In this document: in pieces, positions 27,420 through 40,063 of the stretch
How positions within the stretch are numbered: position 1 is the stretch's first letter
Layout of the letters: the number at the start of each line of letters is the position of its first letter
Assembly (NCBI GenBank): GCA_963070105.1
Contig: OY718804.1
Location: forward strand, 10,012,317 to 10,076,316
DNA length: 64,000 nt
Source: Litomosoides sigmodontis
Taxonomy: Eukaryota; Nematoda; Chromadorea; Rhabditida; Onchocercidae
Direction of reading: 5' to 3'
The notes under the pieces: generated by a model
Database searches by the model: none
What the model saw: the letters and a program-made list of their open reading frames with translations, nothing else
Told to the model about the DNA's origin: nothing
Made by a program: the position numbers and the translations under genes

Positions 27420-30400
27420 ATGGTAATGAAGAAACGCGGGGCGAAAGTGACACAACTGGGGCGACGAAGTAATGCACGCAAAGTGGTGACAAAGAAACGA
27501 AGACGAAAAGGAAATATCGAGGACATAGAAGTTAGTCTCTTTGTTTAATGTTTGGATAAGTTCAAGATGTGAAAAATATTTTGTTACTGAGTTTAGTAGT
27601 AAGACAGCTAGAGATTTCTGGGATCTAAAAACTGAATGTATGTTGAAAAATGGAAGGACTTTCGACCATAGCTTTTCATTCAAAGCTTACTTTAACCTGG
27701 AAGTTTATAATTTGGTTTCGTTTAGAGTGGTACTGGTTACGACGTCATGCTAACATTTAACAACCAGATTGATCCGTTGTGAAGTGCTGACTTCAGGCTG
27801 CCTGATCTTTTTATGTATCAATTTATATTACTTTTAGAATGTAGAGCTGCGGTCGATACCTTCCACTTCATCTTTACAGTCTTTAAATTCATCTGCAAAA
27901 GGACTAGTAACTACGAAAAGTAACAATAACGGTGTTGATTTGGTTGGAGACAATTATTTTCCTTTTTCCGAACTTCCTTTGAATGTGCAGAAGAAAATTT
28001 TATCTTATTTGCCTTTGAAGTTAGTTTCTTTTGCTCCCATAGAAACCTTTTTCGGATATTCATTTTAATTTATCAAGTCGCTTACTTTTACAGTACGTCA
28101 CATATTACTGCATGTCATGTTTTTTGGCTGACTGAGATTTACTAAAATTTTAACCACCCAAATCTTGATGTGTATTCGAATGCAGCTTTACAGTAGGTTC
28201 TTAATGCGACTTCCAGATGCCGTGTACGTTTGGAGCGTGTATCGGTGACGTGGAGAAAATTGTTAAATATATCGTGGCAGAATATTACTTTCGCAGACAT
28301 CCCATCGACTGTAACTAATTCTTTTCAAATCCGTCCAATTGATGACCATCATGTTTGTGGTTTTTTACAGAAATGCGGACGTTATTTACGCTACATTGAT
28401 TTCTTTATTCCTCATGTTAATATTGGCAGACATGTATTGTTCAGGTAATTTACATGCAGTAGTGTAGTAATTTGCCAAAAAACTTTAAAGGAATTTCTTC
28501 ATGGTTTAATTTTAATTCTTTATTAGATATTTAACAGTTGTCAAGATTTATTTTGTCATTATACTTTGCGCATCACAACTAAGTTTAATGTTTGCAGCAT
28601 CTGTCAGAGATGTGTGAACTTGCGTGAATTGCGTTTGATAACAGATGTAAATGGCTGTGCAATGACAAATCTACTGAAAGAGTATAGTCATCAGTTGGCC
28701 CAACTCCAATCTCTCAGCATTAGTTATCAAGCTCAAGATGAACTCTATAATGGGATGCGGTAAGCTGTGTTTTTAATTTCAGTGTTGAAAAGTTGTCCAG
28801 TAACTGGAAGGAATTGTATCCCGTATCCTGATTTTAGTAAACTTTCGGAAAAGTAATTAACATGATGAACATTGATTTCTATTTGTTTTACATCACCCGA
28901 CTTATATGGCTTTTAGCGCTGTGGCTCGTTCGATGACACAATTACGTTCCTTTCGTTTGGATTGTTATACAATGCCTGCAAACGTATCCGCTTTGTTTCC
29001 CAATAGTCCCCACATGAGGATCTATTCGCTTTTATTGAAACAGGTGGGATGTGGCTAATATTAAATCTGATTTCCATGCGTTCATTCTGTTGCATAACTT
29101 TACTTAAGCCAAGTAAAATGTTTCAGCCAGCTAATGTGGGTGTCAGCAGCAGTTCATCGATTGGTGGATCCGCTTTACAGTATGAATGTAAATATGTTCG
29201 TCCGGAATTTGTACTTGATTTCTTTGCTTATTTGGGGGATGTGTATTTCGAACTTGAACAACTTGATATCTCATTTGATACCAATTATCCGGTAAATGAA
29301 GAGAAAATATATCATAATTTACGGTTAGTGCTTATTTCTATTCCGTTATTTATGTTTAATTTAAATGTATTTGGGTTGAAGATTATTTTCTCCTTATAAA
29401 ATAATAAAATAACTTCAGCATGATCGGGACAACGCGCGCATTGAAACGCTTGAACTTACGAATTGCTGTACTACTGGATAGCAATACGGAATGGTTTGGA
29501 ACACGAGCTTTACAAGCGCTAGCCTATTTTTCGACGCTGACACATTTATCACTATGGACATGTGCTTTACCAATGGATTTACCACAGATACTGGCAAAAT
29601 CACCGTTAGCAAATAACTTGACAATGTACGCCTATTTATTGTTGAGTAATGTGTTCCGCCCATACACCATTACAGTGATGTAACACTGCTATAAGGTGGT
29701 TTATTTTCACTAGCTCGAATCGCAGTAATAGAACTTACTGTAATAAAGCCAGCACTCTTCATATTAAATGGAAATTCCATGGGTGTCTTTATTTAAAGTA
29801 ATCGAAGGTAAATGGTAAAAAAACAACTATTTATAATTGATGCTTTTACTGCATCTTTTGCTTCATTAGATCGAGGGAGCCTTGATATTACTGTCAGGGG
29901 ATTTTTTTGTTGTATTAATTATAAAGCTTAGTATTTAGGCTTCGGTTAGCTATCGTACGAAATCTTTCAAACAATATGTTATGCGCAATATTTCGTGCAT
30001 TACCATCGCTCACTTCATTTACTTTAATATATAGCGTTGATGGACGTTTCATATGCCCAACCTGCATTGATGTGTTGACTTTTGTGCAGTTATTTCAGGT
30101 ATCTAAAGTTTTCTTTAAAGTTTTCATTCAAGTTTGTCACAACCACATGATGATTGGAATATTGATCAGAGGAATTGTACGAATGTAAAGTGCATGTAAT
30201 TTCGCTTTAGTGAACATAAATTTGGCGTTGCAGTTCAATGTATGATAAATGTTTTAATAACCAATTTCCAGTGCTGCCCCAGGATAAGCGAATTAAAGCT
30301 ACATGATTGTGTCACAGTGGATACTACACGCTTAGCTGTAGCTGCTCACTCGCATTTTCATAATCGAAACACTTCCTTAGGGTATGTTCCCCCATTTCTG

Positions 30401-30633
30401 TCTTTGAACAAGCTTTATTCATGTAGTATTGACATGTTTTTTTTCCTTTTAGAAGTGATGATCGTTTGAAAATAGTGATTAAAACACGGGAGCGTAAACG
30501 ACGGCGCGACACATTAAATAGGTTGCTGCGCTGTTGTACAGAGATTGAAAGCACGCAAAATACAACAATTATTAATATTTACAAAACATGCTGTCATTTG
30601 AAAAAGGTATCAGCAGTTCCTGAACGCCAATAA
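27420..30633 (+). CDS. F-box protein with leucine-rich C-terminal region
   Basis: Probable substrate receptor of an SCF (Skp1-Cullin-F-box) ubiquitin ligase. Ten exons: 27420-27530, 27838-28019, 28217-28444, 28598-28759, 28917-29043, 29127-29323, 29419-29625, 29939-30098, 30272-30381 and 30453-30633, giving 554 aa. The N-terminus is strongly basic (KKRGAKV...KKRRRKG), a possible nuclear signal. The F-box covers about residues 80-120: FSELPLNVQKKILSYLPLK followed by CRVRLERVSVTWRKLL. Downstream are irregular leucine-rich segments (NLRELRLITDVNG, LQSLSISYQ, ALKRLNLRI, LTHLSLWTCAL, ISELKLHDCVTV), as in FBXL-type proteins. The C-terminus is basic (KTRERKRRRDTLNRLL). I do not recognise a specific orthologue, so the substrate is unknown. 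Splice phases agree throughout. Confidence 0.85.
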
Positions 30634-32810
30634 TTTGTTATCATTTCTGAAAGTCTTTGTGCCGATGTACTGCGTTTTAAATTTATTTAGGAAAACTTTG
30701 TTGAGTATTGACAGTTGATATTTTCAAAATCATTTTTATTCACCAAACACATAGTTGTTGTATTAGTATTGGGAACTTTCTTACACGTACATTTAAAACT
30801 TATCAACTGCTACCATGTGACTTCAAATGTCATGTCTTTGAATTCTTTTAAGCATCGTAATCTTAACTTTATCCACAAATAGCTTTGAAATAACTGTTTA
30901 TTTGCCTTTTATACATTATCTTCATTGCGTAGGGAAAATTTTTACGATAACACTTCTAATTGTTATTTCCAAGTATCGAAACGTTTTGAAAATCACTCCA
31001 AAATTGATTTCAGGTTGAACGATGGCACTTTCTAACCATTCTTGTTTTAAGAACTTTTTCATTGTTCCTCCCATTGCCCTGTTGATGACACTTTTTTGTT
31101 CCTTCGCATAATTCTAAACTTTTTGATTCTGGAAAATGCGCGAGATCTTGGCTCGTGTTGGAAAATTACCAGTTAGAACCGATCATCAGTATTTTAAATG
31201 TTTAACGGGACACACTGTTAAAGTAATGTCTAGTAATGGAAAAATAAAAAGTAGCCATTTACGTTTGGCAAATCTTCCGGTTTTTCTCTTTCAATTTTTA
31301 AGTCGAAATATGAGGCTAAGGCTTACCCTTTTTGCTCGTGTTTGTATTTATTTTTCCTGTAAAGTATTTGAGTTCGCCGGGTTTTCGCCTCATATGCTGT
31401 GCCACTTCCTGCGTGTTGTTTTTTGCTACTTACAACTGGCTTTTTACTTTTTCATTAATTTGTAAAAATGTGTACTTAAATCTGGTAGGAAATAATTTCT
31501 GGGTATTTCTCTAACGTAAAGCTTTGAAATCTTTTGACTGTAAAGAATGTGTAAAGCAGCTGCAAAAATTTATATTTTCGGATGTTTAGGAGAATATTTT
31601 AAATTCATTTCATGGTATCCTTCAGTACTCGGAAATCATTTCAAGCGTTTTCAGCATTCTGTTATTTATTGTAAAGAATGGAAATGATATTTGTTAGGCA
31701 AATTTTTATATGCTGGTATTTCTTTGAAACTTTCGGTGTATTTCACATTTCATTCCTTTTCTTTAGCTAATAGTAATATTGTTTTGTTTTGTGCTGGGCT
31801 TAAAGGTAGAAGTTGTCTTATAACATTTTATTGCATCTATTAATCTTGGCATTCGTTACAAAAAAAAAGCTGTCTGAATGCATCAGAAGAACGCATACCT
31901 GTTTTTGTTGAAATGGGAATACTTGAAAATCGTACAAATTTGTAAAGAGTGACCGAGTTTGGTCGGTTTGAAAATCTCATGATAGCTTGCTCATGAACCC
32001 GGGTAAAGATATGCTTAAAAAAAGCAAGAAGCAGGTTCGGCGATCCTCAATTTTGGCTCTTGATGTGACTTAGGGAATAGATTCAAAAATGTGGTAATTT
32101 GTGTTTGAGTTTTAAACTATTAAAAGAATATGGAAGGGTTGGGATTAATTTATTCATCTGTAGAGTATGTTCAAGTACAGTAAATGTTGGTAGTAGTAAA
32201 GTTTTGTGAAGTGAGCGTATTGCATCGTAATGTGGCGAGAAATGGGGATTCTTGTTCGGTTATAATACCAATAACACCTCTGAGCTTTATTGTCACAGCC
32301 GTAGACGTTCATATCACGAGAGTCGATTTAACATCAATCTGATTTTCAAGCTCTTTGTAGACGACGCTATTCAAATAATGCGAAATTCGTTTTAATATTA
32401 GTATTCAGTTAAGATTAGGGTAGCACAGAGTGTAAAACAACGGATATATTAAATACGTTTATCCATTAAATAGATCAGTTATGATCGTTCTGACAGTTTG
32501 CTTTTCAGGATGCTCTTTTGCAGCGGTGAAGATCTGTAGTGATGGCTTTAGTTTTAAATGAATATTCGATACCTGAAGAGGAGAATATTTAATGGTTAGT
32601 TTTCCAGACGTAGTATTATTCCGATGTATAGCATCTTTTGTTTTTAGGTCTTTGCTGGGTCACTTCTAACTCTCTTTCTCTCCTAAGAATATTTTGTTTT
32701 CGCTGTTTAATATATGTTGGATGATGCGTGGCATCGTCGACTCTTAATTTTATGAATGATGGTTTTAAGCTGTGAAAAAAAAGGGATGTGTAAGAAAGCC
32801 TTCCAGTTGG
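30634..32810. other. Intergenic, no gene seen
   Basis: 2.2 kb of T-rich sequence between two plus-strand genes. The ORF at 31136-31465 becomes hydrophobic and T-rich in its second half and has no family resemblance. The stretch is more likely 3' UTR and promoter. Confidence 0.45.
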
Positions 32811-34365
32811 ATGTGCCTTGTGGGTCTCGGTCTAGTGGTACTTTTTACTGTATTTATTGGAAGCTGGAAGAATTATGTTGATTCCGATTATCAGCTTTTT
32901 CATTGGTAGGTTCTTCATCGTATTGCATTAGTACAGATGAATTTTGGCGTAAATCATTTCTTCGCAAAAATCATGAATTCAAATGAAGTAGAGATTAAGT
33001 ATTGATAGTGAAGTAATTGTTCAATTTTTTTGATGTATTTAGGCATGTACCACTTACAACTACCATTTCAACTCATACGTTATGCATATTGGTACCATAT
33101 CGTGACCGTGAGGCAGAACTACGAATATTCATTCCTCACATTGATGATTTCCTAAATAAACAAAATGTCCTTCATAAGATAATTGTGCTAAATCAGACTG
33201 ACAATTTGAGGTTTAATCGAGCATCGCTGATTAATGTTGGATGGTATGAAGCTGATCGAGTAATCGTTTTATCAATTATGCGTATTTAATTTATATACTT
33301 TTCTCTTTTATATACTTTTTTATATATGTTTTATATACTTTATATATTTTATATACTTTTATGCTTTTCATTTATAATATATATTTTATTCTCCTCCTTT
33401 TTTGAATTCCTTTGTGGCAACAGAAAAATGTGTGTTCAAATTTAACTGAAAAAACTGAGAGCTTTGAAGTACTTTACGTATTTTTATTTAAGGTAGGATG
33501 TGATTATTTAGTTATGCATGATGTCGATCTTTTACCTCTAAATCCAAAATTGGATTATTCATATCCAGGAAAGGGTATTATTCGACATATATCTTCTCCG
33601 GAATATCATCCAAAGTAATTTCTTAATGCGTTTTCTTTCACCAGCAACAATATACGGGTTTTCACTTTTCCTTTACTCTTTTATTCTCAGGTATAACTAT
33701 ACGAAGTTTGTTGGTGGTATTTTGCTTCTAACAATGTCTGATTATAAGATAGTTAATGGTATGTCAAATAAGTACTGGGGATGGGGATTGGAAGACGACG
33801 AATTTTATCTTCGTTTAAGGTGAGAATGTTTTTAATGTACTGTATTTATTTGTAGACGGAAATAAGAACGCAGATTTAATGAAAGCAGAACAGTATCGAA
33901 TAGGATATTCGTAGTATAAGCGGCGATTTGGATTTCTGAAAAAATATCTGATTTTTGATTTGTAAAATTAGCCTTAAGGGATGCAAATTTGCTCTCATCT
34001 TTACAAAGACCAATGAATTTGAAAACAAATCGTTCCAATACTTTTCGCCATATACACGATCCAAAATTGCGGAAGAGAGACTTTAAAAAGTATGGGAATC
34101 AAAAACAGGTGAGCTTTAATTTCATTTTTTGAGTGCACCAAAGTAACTTATTTTGCGTTTTCTACCAAACGTTGCATAACTAAACTAGTAAAATTGAATG
34201 CTCTTTTAGATGACTCGCAAAAGAGACCGAATCAGTGGTTTGCACTCTGTGAAGTATCGTATTGTTGGGCGAAATCTGCTCAATTTTCGAAAGGGATTAG
34301 TGGTTTCTGTGCTTAATATTGAATTGGAATGTGATCTGAAATGGACGGATTATTGCAAGGCATGA
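32811..34365 (+). CDS. sqv-3: Xylosylprotein beta-1,4-galactosyltransferase 7 (SQV-3)
   Basis: Golgi enzyme that adds the first galactose of the proteoglycan linker tetrasaccharide (Gal to Xyl-Ser), needed for chondroitin and heparan sulfate. Exons: 32811-32905, 33043-33259, 33493-33614, 33691-33819, 33979-34108 and 34210-34365, giving 282 aa, close to the ~290 aa of C. elegans SQV-3. A signal anchor ([18 protein letters not shown]) begins right after the start. GT7 motifs: [29 protein letters not shown], metal-binding HDVDLLPLN (113-121), KFVGGILLL, acceptor/catalytic [10 protein letters not shown] (174-183) and TFRHIHDP. All key residues are present. The start is uncertain because an in-frame stop lies 14 codons upstream, and the intervening basic codons would make a typical cytosolic tail if an upstream exon were joined. 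Confidence 0.95.
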
Positions 34366-35671
34366 CAGAAATAGTATTTCTCCATGGCTTGTCTTTTCTA
34401 TTAATAACACGACTTCATTATCAGATTTCTGTGAAATTTTATTCGGAGGGATTTTCACTTGCAGTGTTAATGCTGTTTAAATATAGTGGTGATACTTTTC
34501 TAAAGTGCCTGAGATTGAAAATTCGTTCGTTTCTACATTTTTATTAACCATTATTTTTTGTGGAAACTGGCACGTAGAAGATAATTTCCTTGTGGTCACT
34601 TTCAAATCATTTGCGGGTTAAGATTATATGGTTCATGGACCAGTATTTATAAATTTTTTATAAATCAGTTACTCCCTATATTTTATCCTTCCTCATATTA
34701 TGTTATAGGAGATTGATTTTTGTGATTAATATACTCCACGTTATTTAGGTTATTGTTCCTTGACTGCAGTAGTAAAAGTATTCAATCATTGTTTTGTAAA
34801 CTTGTTTTTACCGCTCTATTGGTGTCATTGGCTATTGAGTGGATTGCTTTTTTTATTGCATCTCTCATAGAGCTGTGTGGTCAATCTTGTAAGACAAAAT
34901 TTTGGTTGTCAAAATTAAAAGCGATGGCATAAAAAAAACATTGTATAAACATCAGCAGTATGGAGAAGTATTTATAAATTAGGCTATCGTTTGACACTCC
35001 TCATTTTCTCTTTTAAAATCGAACTGTTCGAGGGACAGTAGTTGTAGTTGGATATTGCTAAAGGTGTTCTTACTTTTCTGTTAAGTCTTTCCCTTGAACA
35101 ATTCTAGGTTTTACTGAAACTAATAAAACTGGTACAATGTATGCTTAAGAATAAAATTTCCAATCTCTGATTTGATGTTTCTTTTCGAATCCATGTATGA
35201 TGAGGGCATTCAATAGATTTTATCTTAGCAGCTTGATGAATGATGTAAAGCGGTGGTGTGTGATGATAACAAAGAGGGGACAGATAGCCAAGTTATCCAC
35301 GGAAAGTGGTTGTCACCGTTAAGAGATAGAAACTAGAAAGAATTGATCGCAAGTTACACGAGTTATTTACGCATCTATCATTGTTTAATGTAGACAAACG
35401 CACGTGAAATGACCTAGCTTTATAACATGGTAACTTCTTCACAAGTATGATCAAATTTTGCCACAATTCAGACAGCTTTTGCATTTTCAGATGGATGATA
35501 ACTTGGTGCTTCGGACATTTTTGCATGGCGTAGAATATTATAGTTTAGGTTTACGATTTATGCGATGGCGTCGGATATAAATCTTCATGATGTTGTGTTG
35601 GAATTAACGAGAATCTGATTGCTAAATATTTTTTGTAGTTTGTTTTGGATTTATTTGCTCTTGTTTATAGT
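34366..35671. other. Intergenic, no gene seen
   Basis: 1.3 kb between same-strand genes. A possible poly(A) signal AATAAA occurs near 35150. GTTTATAG ends one base before the next start codon and is a candidate trans-splice acceptor. Confidence 0.45.
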
Positions 35672-38600
35672 ATGAGTTTGGAAATCGATGGTGTTACCGT
35701 CATAGCCGATCTTCATTGGCTTTTCAAAGAATCTGAGACGAGGTGTTTGGTGGATGCGGAGCAATGGTATGTGTAAATTCTATTTCTGAATTTAAACCAC
35801 CTTTACATTTGTATTTATTCCTTACCGCGCTGTTAATTTTTACCGACCTTATTCCTCACTGTATGTACTATCCTGGTTGATGTGGGTGACAAATACAATG
35901 TTAGTTTAATTATTATAGGGCAAGTGAAATGCTATTTTATGTTAATGAGGATTGGCATAATTCCTATGAGCGACAAAAGTTGGCACAGCCAGAAACACGA
36001 AAGATAGATTACATTAAAACCGAGCCACATTTGGCTAAAGTTGCTGCTTTTGGTTTGTTTTTTTTGGCAATCTGTCATCAAAATATGGTGAGACCCAATT
36101 GAGAGATTTTGTACAAGATATTAAGAGCAAAATTAATATTATTTCCCTAATGGAAGCCTTCGATATCAGTCTCCTACTCAAAAATTTTAGCCCATTCTTA
36201 CTTTCAAGGTGTGGTTTCGAGAAATGTGCTACGAAATTTTTAACTTCAGGATACAATATATATTTAATGAACCCATTGTCGTACTTTTTCCTGCTCCAGT
36301 CAGCAACAATTTAGTTTAGTTGCAACTATTTCTTTTATACATCGTTAATAGTTGTTTTTTATAGGTAGAGCTTTAATCAAAAAACGTGAGTTTTATCGGG
36401 CTGCTTATTTCTTGAAACAAATAAAGGATGAGTCATCGTATGATCGTTTTATGTATTATTGGGCAAGATTTCTGGTTAGCATTTTGTTTTATATTTGAAC
36501 TCATAACTATTCACATTGTTTATTATGTGCATTTCAAATTTTTGGAAAGAAAGAAAATATGGGTCATTGAAACAGAAACCGGAAGGATAGTACTCGAAAT
36601 GAGTTTTGCATGTTGCGTTTTGTTCTTGGAATACGAACTTTTAAGCTATAAACAAATAGTAGTTTTTAAATATTTCGGATAAGTTTTTGGTTCAGTTTTG
36701 TTTCATGCGGCAACTGACTGAAGAGCACACATTGAAACATTTTGCACTTTTTGCAACGCTGTTTTTTTTCGTTACCAAATTTCACTTAATGCAAAAATAG
36801 GCGTGTGAATATAACCGACTAGAGACTGAGGCAGATTCAATTGGTCGAATGGAGCATGACGATTCTGAATTTAAGGAACTCCATAATGAACTTTGTTTGC
36901 TTGGTAGTGATCATCCGGAATATTTCGACACATTTCTTCTGTACATGTTAGTCTATTTTCCTTTGTAAGAAAGAAAATGTGTGGGATGTTAACGTAGATA
37001 TATTAAGGAATCATTGCGGGCTTTATATTCGTGCGAAAGATAATTGGTAATTCAAGTCTGAAATAAAAAACTTCTTTTACAGCCTTGCAAAAGTGCGTTG
37101 CAGTTTGAAATTGAAGGAGAGAGCAAAAGAAACATTCCTTGAGTCCGTGTCATTGAATCGAGCTATGTGGCCTTCGTGGGAGGAGTTGATTGTACTTGTA
37201 GATTCGGTGGAGGAGGTGAAATGAATTAAAAAAAATTAAAACATACTTGCTCGAATAGTTTACATTAATCACAGCAGATATTTTCCAATTCATAATTGCT
37301 ACCGTTGGAAAATTAATACTGTTTTAGATGTAAAATGTTTTAAGTAAATATTTTCTTTGAACTCACACTTATCACGGATTTAGAATAGGTTATCTGGTCT
37401 TTTTTAAAATCTATAGTTACTTACTGACCATTAATTGTTACAGGCGGAAATGGAAGCATATTCTTCAAATGGGCACTGGATGTATCAATTTTTTAGAGCT
37501 GCAGTGCTTTCTCGGTTTCAGTTGCACAAGAATGCGTTAGAACAGTACGAAAAGTTGAGCAAATGTGGTTTTCCAAATATGCCTTACATTATGAACCAAG
37601 TTGCTGCTTCGCTAAACAATATGCAAGGTTATCAGCTGATAGATCTATCAGAAATGTTGTCAACGCAGTTTTTTTGCTTTTAATACCTTTCTCCGTAATT
37701 TCTAATTCAGAGCATGATATGGCATTGGAGTTCTTCAAAAAAGTACGCAAGATTGATCCATATCGAGTGGAACAAATGCATCTGTTTTCTGATTCTTTGT
37801 ATGTCCGAGTAAGTTGGTCTTAGAATAATTTTTGAGAATGTACAATAGAAGAGAGTGTTGTGATGACCAAGTTCACTTGAATTGTTTGAATTGTTTACCA
37901 ATTTATGGGTATTTTAGGTTTTAACTGTTCAGTTCTTCCAGGGTTCTCGTTCAGATTTGGCCGATCTTGCTCATACTTTCTTCAAGACGCACAAATTCTG
38001 CTGGGAAACGTGTTGTATAGTAGGCTAGTTTTCTATCATAAAACCACGAGGATGAAAAATTTGCAGTTAATATAGGAGCTTGTTCCAATTTTAAAGCTAC
38101 CTCTTGTCAGATTAATGGTGCTTTTTACATTTCATAAAATCTGAGGATTTATGAAACTGTATTTCAGCCAATTACTATAGTTTGAGAGGTGAGCATGAGA
38201 AAGCAGTTGTTTTCCTGCAGCGTTCGCTCAAACTCAATCCTAATAATGCTGCAGCATGGACACTAATTGGGCATGAATTCATGGAGCAAAAAAATAATCC
38301 AGCTGCATGCCTTGCATATCGGAAAGCAATCGGTATTGTTAATTATACTGCCGTTCACATACTAAAAAAATGCTAGAATATAGTCAGTGGTTCAGTATTC
38401 AACATTGATTATTTACAGTAAGAATGTAATGTACCTTGTTTATTGGCATATATGCAAACCAAAAGGTATCTAATTTGATTGGGCATTGTTTAATTTTCAC
38501 TAAATTTGATAAGTTTAGAAGCTGATTCACACGATTATCGTGGATGGTATGGTTTAGGTCAACTTTATGATATACTGAAAATGCCTTCATACTCGCTTTA

Positions 38601-39875
38601 CTATTATCAGCAAGCACACAAATGCAAGTAAGACTTGGTCTCTTCATAATATCAACAGCAAGTGGAGATACCGTTAAAAATAAAATTTAATGCAAAACCA
38701 GGACCTTTCAGATTGTGGTTAGCCCAAATCGCTATTCTCTAAAATAGTTAGACAATGCTAATTACACGTGAAATTTGGGAATGAAGTTAATGTAGGCTGA
38801 ATTGGAGGTTAAATATCTTCACTCTTCAATGCAAGCTGTTTTATAGACCGGATGACTCGCGCATGTTAGTTGCACTGGGTGAAGTTTATGTTCGACTTAG
38901 TCAAATACCTGATGCTCAGAAATGTTTTCTAAAAGCTTATAAGGTTGGAGATGTCGAGGGGACTGCACTTATGCTGCTTGGAAAGTGAAAATTTTTTTTT
39001 TGGTTCCTTGCATTTGTTTTCGTTCTTTATATTAACTACACGTGTGTGCTATGACTTCAGCACATTCACTCCATTCCTTTTACAGACTTTATGCGAAATG
39101 TAACGACGATGATCAGGCTGCGTTAATCTATGAAAAATATTTAAATGTTTATGGCGAAGAATTCGTAAGTTTCTGACATCTTTTACAGTTTCTTTGCATA
39201 AGTAGTTAGTTGCATTCAGAGTCTATACCACATATTACTTTCTTGTAGAAAGGTTTTACCATTAGTAAAATTTCTTTCAGATGGATGACTTGAATAATGT
39301 TGCAACGTGTTGTTCTTTCCTTGCTAAATATTATCTAAAGAAGGGTGATTTGGATACAGCTACTCCGTTTGCACAGCGTTGCCTGGAATATGATACCGTA
39401 CGTTTGTTTTCTACAGGATAAATGCATCTTTAAGTAATATTTTGTTTGTTGTCGTAACCAAATTCGTTTATAGACAAAGGAAGAAGGACGAAATACATTG
39501 CGTCAAATAAGTCAGTTGCACCATCGGCACAGTGTGTTGTCTGAAACGCTTGTAACTTCATCAGAGGCAACACCAATGGCAGCCATTCATCCTGAAAATG
39601 TCGAGTGCCAGGGAATTCATGTTTTACCTCCAGAAAGTTCCACGTAAGCTAAACTTCCATCGCATTGATTGGTAATATGAAACGGGTAAATAGAGGTAAC
39701 TCTAACTAAACGTTTTCCTTTTGATTACTCATAACCTTGTCATAACACAAGCGTTTTTTATAGTCCTCTTCATGGCTTCCACACACCAGTAATTGAAGAA
39801 GGCGAAGCCGAAATGGTTATTTCATCTGATGCTTCTGATGTTTCCGACGAATCGTCTTTGAATGCTTCATATTAA
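35672..39875 (+). CDS. CDC23: Anaphase-promoting complex subunit 8 (CDC23 / APC8)
   Basis: TPR subunit of the APC/C ubiquitin ligase that triggers anaphase (MAT-3 in C. elegans). Fifteen exons: 35672-35766, 35919-36052, 36365-36474, 36801-36946, 37083-37215, 37444-37627, 37711-37808, 37942-38023, 38168-38332, 38519-38627, 38847-38984, 39086-39164, 39281-39397, 39474-39643 and 39764-39875, giving 623 aa. The TPR core matches human CDC23 closely: [81 protein letters not shown]. The C-terminus is acidic and Ser-rich. The intron after 38023 probably starts with GC (GTAG|GCTAGT). The conserved string ETCC-(I/V)-x-NYYSL is restored only with that donor; the alternative GT at 38014 would delete three residues. 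A start-proximal TTTATAG suggests trans-splicing. Confidence 0.94.
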
Positions 39876-40063
39876 AACTTGTTACTAATAGTTTATAAGA
39901 ACTTTATGGAAATTTTAGAAGACGAAAAGCCTAGCCGAAAACGGTCCCTTCATCCTATCTGTAAAGTGTTCACCAGTCGGTTTCATCTTGATTAGCCTGA
40001 AATGTCGAAAATCTATTTTTGAATAAGTGTTTATCCAGTTTTTATGTAAATCATTAAAAGAAA

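Noticed and set aside
31136..31465. 109-codon plus-strand ORF
   Set aside because: Hydrophobic T-rich second half, no splice or family support.
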